7,138 nucleotides of DNA. Origin: Anaerolineae bacterium (lineage in GTDB: Bacteria; Chloroflexota; Anaerolineae; Anaerolineales; Villigracilaceae). The position numbers were made by a program, and so were the translations under genes. Within the stretch, counting starts at the first letter, position 1, and every line of letters begins with the position of its first letter. Of this stretch, positions 4,440-7,138 are shown one piece after another. Below the pieces are notes generated by a model. The model did not search any database. It was not told where the DNA came from and saw only the letters and a program-made list of their open reading frames with translations. The stretch is from positions 1-7,138 of the forward strand of contig RFJH01000213.1 in NCBI GenBank assembly GCA_003694975.1, given 5' to 3'.

Positions 4440-6644
4440 GTGAACGTCTCTCTTCGGAGCCGCCTCCTTACCGGCATCGGGTTGGCGCTCGCCCTCCTGG
4501 GATGGTTGCTGTTCGCCCCGCTCCAGTTCGGCGGGGATACGGCGTATATCATCCTGACCGGCAACAGCATGGCGCCGCGCTTCCAACGCGGTGACCTGGT
4601 CATCACACACCGCCAGGCTGCCTACCACCGTGGCGACGCCGTAGCCTACCACCACCCCCGCATCGGCGCGGTCTTTCATCGCATCATCGCCGTTGACCGC
4701 AACGGTCGCTTCATCCTCCAGGGGGACCATAACGACTGGGAAGACTCCTACCACCCCGCAAGCGACGAAATCATCGGGAAACTGTGGCTTCATCTCCCTC
4801 ACCTCGGAGAGGGGCTGCGCGCCTTGCGCTCTCCCGCCGGGCTGCTCTCCCTCTCGCTCACCCTCAGCATACTGGCACTGCTCACGGTATCTCCACCCCC
4901 CAAATCGCGTAAGAAGAAGGCAAAAGCGATGACATCTTCCTCCTCCCGCCTGGCCGAATTACTGGTCTTGTTGTCCGTTCTCTTCCTGGCCTCCCTCGTG
5001 CTGGGCATCGCCTCGTTCACCCGTCCCGCCTCCCTGGAAGAGGAAACTCCGCTGCCCTACAAACATCTCGCCATGTTCAACTACACCGCCGATGTGCCCA
5101 CCGATGTCTACGACGCGCCCCAGGTGCAGCCCGGAGAACCCATCTTCCGGCGACTGAACGACTCCTTCACCGTCTCGTTGAACTACGCCTTCATCACCCC
5201 TCTGCCGGTGGAGATGAGCGGAACGTACCGCTTCCTGGCGCGCGTCGGCGATCAAAGCGGCTGGAAGCGGACGATAGAACTCGTCCCCACCACTCCTTTC
5301 CAGGGCACCATCTTCACCACATCTGGGACCGTTGACCTGAACACAGCCCAACATCTGATCGACGAACTGGAGGAACGCACCGGCGTCCACCAGAGCCGCT
5401 ACACGCTGACCGTCCTGGCCGAAGTCAACGTGCAGGGCGTGCTGGACGGCGAACCGCTCACCGACACCTTCACCCCCGCCCTGACCTTCCAGATGGACGA
5501 ACTGGCGCTTCGCCTCCTCGAAGACCCCCTCGCCGAAGGCGATCCCCTCTCCCCTTCCGCCGAACGCATGTTGACGCGCAAGGAAACCAGGGCCAACACC
5601 CTCTCCATCCTCGGGCTCAACCTGCCGGTGCGCGCCGCGCGCCTGATCTCGCTGGGAATGGGGATCCCCTCCCTGGTGCTCTTCATCCTCTTTTTCTATC
5701 GTGCTCGCGCCCTGGCGCGCCGTGACGAGGTGGAATTCCTGCGCGTCTGGTACGAGCCCCTCCTCGTCGAGACGAACGACATCCGCCTCCTGGAGGCCCC
5801 AAACCGCGTCGAGGTCACGGCGTTGCGTGATCTGACGCGCCTGGCCGAACAGGAACAGCGCGCTATCCTCCACCTTGCCGAGGGGGACCGACACCACTTC
5901 TTCCTCCAGACCGCCGAGCACCTCTACCATTGCAGCGTCGAAAACGGCATGGCGGAACAACAACAATGGGCCAAAAGGCCGTCCTCCGCCGCCGAGACCT
6001 GGCTGCCCTGGTCCCCGCGCGCCCGTCGCCAGGCGTGGGAGGCCTACGAACGCGCCTTGCAGGGATGGGCGCAGGCGGTCGAAGCCTGCCTCTACGAGCA
6101 CGATGGACACGTCCAGCGCGTCGCCGAGATGGCCGAACGCCTGGGGCGAGCGCTGGGACTGCGTGGGCGCACCCTGCGTGCCGTCCGCATGGCAGCCTAC
6201 GCCCACGACCTGGGGCTGATGGACGTGCCGCCCCGCATCCTGCGTAAAAAGAAACGCGTCAGCGCCAAAGAGCGAGAACTGATCCGTTCGCACCCCGATT
6301 ACGCCCTGCGCTATTTCCCCGATACCGACATCTTGAAAGACGTGAGCACCATCGTCCGCCATCACCACGAGCGCTGGGACGGCGAAGGATACCCCGACGG
6401 TCTGCGCGGCGAGGAAATCCCCCTCGGCGCGCGCATCATCGCTGTCGTGGACGTGTGGGACGCCCTCGGCAGCCCCCGTCCCTATCGGGAGGCCTGGCAG
6501 GAAGAGGACATCCTGCGCTATCTCCAGGAGCAGGCCGGGGAACAATTCGATCCCCATGTGGTGGATGTTTTCCTGAACATCCTGCGAGAAGAGAAACACC
6601 CTGCCGTGACCTCTTCCACCGAATCCACGGAGACTGCCGCATGA
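4440..6644 (+). CDS. Tripartite membrane fusion: SipW/archaeal-type signal peptidase I + DUF5305-like domain + HD-GYP domain
   Basis: One uninterrupted 734-aa frame with four predicted membrane helices (about 9-28, 135-150, 171-193, 402-420). Residues 36-125 are a signal peptidase of the SipW/Sec11/archaeal type: GNSMAPRFQRGDLVI gives nucleophile S43, VFHRIIAV gives H80 as base (His replaces the Lys of LepB), and QGDHNDWEDSY supplies acidic D96/D102. Residues ~200-498 resemble DUF5305: an extracellular part (FNYTADVPTDVYDAP..., TGVHQSRYTLTVLAEV), a helix, then a cytoplasmic tail. Residues ~550-715 are HD-GYP: E553/H557, HD 589-590, H618, HHERWDGEGYP 642-652 and D671 in VVDVWDAL, but HDxGK reads HDLGL. 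Predicted roles: cleave exported preproteins outside and sense or hydrolyse c-di-GMP inside. GTG start is chosen to keep helix 1; no SD is visible. It is translationally coupled to the RTX-like gene. The fusion is strongly supported; HD-GYP activity is uncertain. Confidence 0.88.
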   Translation: MNVSLRSRLLTGIGLALALLGWLLFAPLQFGGDTAYIILTGNSMAPRFQRGDLVITHRQAAYHRGDAVAYHHPRIGAVFHRIIAVDRNGRFILQGDHNDWEDSYHPASDEIIGKLWLHLPHLGEGLRALRSPAGLLSLSLTLSILALLTVSPPPKSRKKKAKAMTSSSSRLAELLVLLSVLFLASLVLGIASFTRPASLEEETPLPYKHLAMFNYTADVPTDVYDAPQVQPGEPIFRRLNDSFTVSLNYAFITPLPVEMSGTYRFLARVGDQSGWKRTIELVPTTPFQGTIFTTSGTVDLNTAQHLIDELEERTGVHQSRYTLTVLAEVNVQGVLDGEPLTDTFTPALTFQMDELALRLLEDPLAEGDPLSPSAERMLTRKETRANTLSILGLNLPVRAARLISLGMGIPSLVLFILFFYRARALARRDEVEFLRVWYEPLLVETNDIRLLEAPNRVEVTALRDLTRLAEQEQRAILHLAEGDRHHFFLQTAEHLYHCSVENGMAEQQQWAKRPSSAAETWLPWSPRARRQAWEAYERALQGWAQAVEACLYEHDGHVQRVAEMAERLGRALGLRGRTLRAVRMAAYAHDLGLMDVPPRILRKKKRVSAKERELIRSHPDYALRYFPDTDILKDVSTIVRHHHERWDGEGYPDGLRGEEIPLGARIIAVVDVWDALGSPRPYREAWQEEDILRYLQEQAGEQFDPHVVDVFLNILREEKHPAVTSSTESTETAA

Positions 6645-7126
6645 GACGCCTTCCCCGTGTCCGCTGGGTGCCGTTGACGCTGCTTCTGCTCCTGCTCTGG
6701 GTCACGCTGGGATCGCTCAGCGCCCTCACCGCCTCGAACACCGTCCCGGTGAGCGGCGCCGGCGATACCACCTACGCCATTGATCCCAACGACCTCAAGC
6801 CGCCGGAGTGCAGCGGCATCACTTTGCAAACCATCGTCAACATCGCCGCCGGTGATACGCCGACGAACAACAACGACCTCATCCTCGGCACCTCCGGCAG
6901 CGACCTCATCTTCGGCCTGGGCGGTGACGATTGCATCCTGGGCGGCGGAGGGGATGACGGCCTGATCATTTTCTTCTTCGCCATCCCCTTCCTCTACGGC
7001 AACGGCGGGAACGATGTCATCCTGGGCGGCCCCGGGGACGACGTCGCCTCCGGCGGCGCCGGGACCGATACCTGCTACGGCGGCCCGGGCAACGACATCC
7101 TCGCCTGCGAAAACGCCTTCCCGTAA
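6641..7126 (+). CDS. Secreted RTX-like (Gly/Asp nonapeptide) calcium-binding repeat protein
   Basis: A 161-aa protein whose ATG overlaps the previous stop (ATGA), with GGAG eight bases upstream. Coupled translation with the fusion peptidase is therefore likely. The signal peptide is basic (RRLPRVR), then a Leu-rich core (residues 10-24), ending SALTA before SNTVPVSGAGD. This motif is nearly identical to the start of the mature upstream small protein. Residues 83-155 hold about seven RTX-type repeats (GGxGxDxxx), for example GLGGDDCIL, GGPGDDVAS and GGPGNDILA. Such repeats form a calcium-bound beta-roll in secreted proteins. A hydrophobic run (IIFFFAIPFLY, 109-119) breaks the array after the third repeat. 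Cysteines 57, 98, 145 and 156 may pair. No C-terminal type I secretion signal is evident; with a Sec signal peptide it should leave by Sec and be cleaved by the adjacent peptidase (inference). It is much shorter than RTX toxins and more likely structural. Confidence 0.88.
   Translation: MRRLPRVRWVPLTLLLLLLWVTLGSLSALTASNTVPVSGAGDTTYAIDPNDLKPPECSGITLQTIVNIAAGDTPTNNNDLILGTSGSDLIFGLGGDDCILGGGGDDGLIIFFFAIPFLYGNGGNDVILGGPGDDVASGGAGTDTCYGGPGNDILACENAFP
6887..7105 (+). repeat. RTX-like Gly/Asp nonapeptide repeat array
   Basis: Seven nine-residue units read GTSGSDLIF, GLGGDDCIL, GGGGDDGLI, then after a 10-residue hydrophobic break GNGGNDVIL, GGPGDDVAS, GGAGTDTCY and GGPGNDILA. At DNA level this appears as repeated ggcgg(c/t)-type units with a ~27-bp period. 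The GGxGxD turns are the calcium ligands in known beta-rolls. Confidence 0.85.
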
Positions 7127-7138
7127 CGCCCCCTCAAA

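Noticed and set aside
4959..6599. 546-aa open frame on the minus strand
   Set aside because: It lies fully opposite the fusion gene, which has signal peptidase and HD-GYP motifs. Its Gly/Asp/Val-rich translation has no recognisable domain; a typical antisense shadow in GC-rich DNA.
6455..6640. Upstream extension of the RTX-like protein
   Set aside because: It overlaps the HD-GYP coding region and lacks an SD. ATG 6641 gives a perfect signal peptide, a GGAG site and the ATGA overlap.
1..7138. CRISPR array, tRNA, rRNA, insertion sequence or attachment site
   Set aside because: No regular repeat-spacer pattern, cloverleaf, transposase motif or terminal inverted repeats were found by eye on either strand. 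The only repeats are intragenic modules and short palindromes.

Overview
This window looks like GC-rich bacterial chromosome. It has strong Shine-Dalgarno (SD) sites, sigma70-type -35/-10 boxes, an SppA-DUF2089-SHOCT operon, cysteine-containing RTX repeats and an HD-GYP domain. Together these fit a Chloroflexota-like bacterium, for example Anaerolineae. That placement is inferred from gene content; no phylogenetic marker is present.

Left part (minus strand, 1-2484): a three-gene operon read right to left. It encodes the membrane protease SppA, a DUF2089 zinc-ribbon/HTH regulator, and a protein cut by the window edge that carries an internal duplication and a SHOCT-like module. A good promoter (TTGACT-17-TAAAAT) lies upstream of sppA, with a small palindrome over its predicted start site.

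Middle (2485-3989): a divergent intergenic region with back-to-back promoters. It leads rightward into an AttH/CrtC-like (lipocalin-fold, hydroxyneurosporene synthase family) gene. About 200 bp of gene-free DNA follows, with possible hairpins and an extended -10 promoter.

Right part (plus strand, 3990-7126): the most unusual section, a small export/signalling locus. It has three genes: (i) a 126-aa secreted protein starting at GTG; (ii) a 734-aa membrane protein that joins a SipW/Sec11/archaeal-type signal peptidase (Ser-His), a DUF5305-like extracellular domain and a cytoplasmic HD-GYP (c-di-GMP phosphodiesterase-type) domain; (iii) a 161-aa secreted protein with RTX-like Gly/Asp repeats, whose start overlaps the stop of gene ii (ATGA). 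Both flanking secreted proteins carry nearly the same sequence just after the signal peptide, A(A/S)NTVPxSGAGD. A strong stem-loop terminator between genes i and ii probably makes the small exported protein more abundant than the peptidase.

Working model (inference): the fusion protein processes the two neighbouring exported proteins, recognising or sorting them through the shared N-terminal motif. Its cytoplasmic HD-GYP domain would tie this surface or matrix protein system to cyclic-di-GMP. This resembles the Bacillus SipW-TasA matrix system, but with the second-messenger domain in the same polypeptide as the peptidase.
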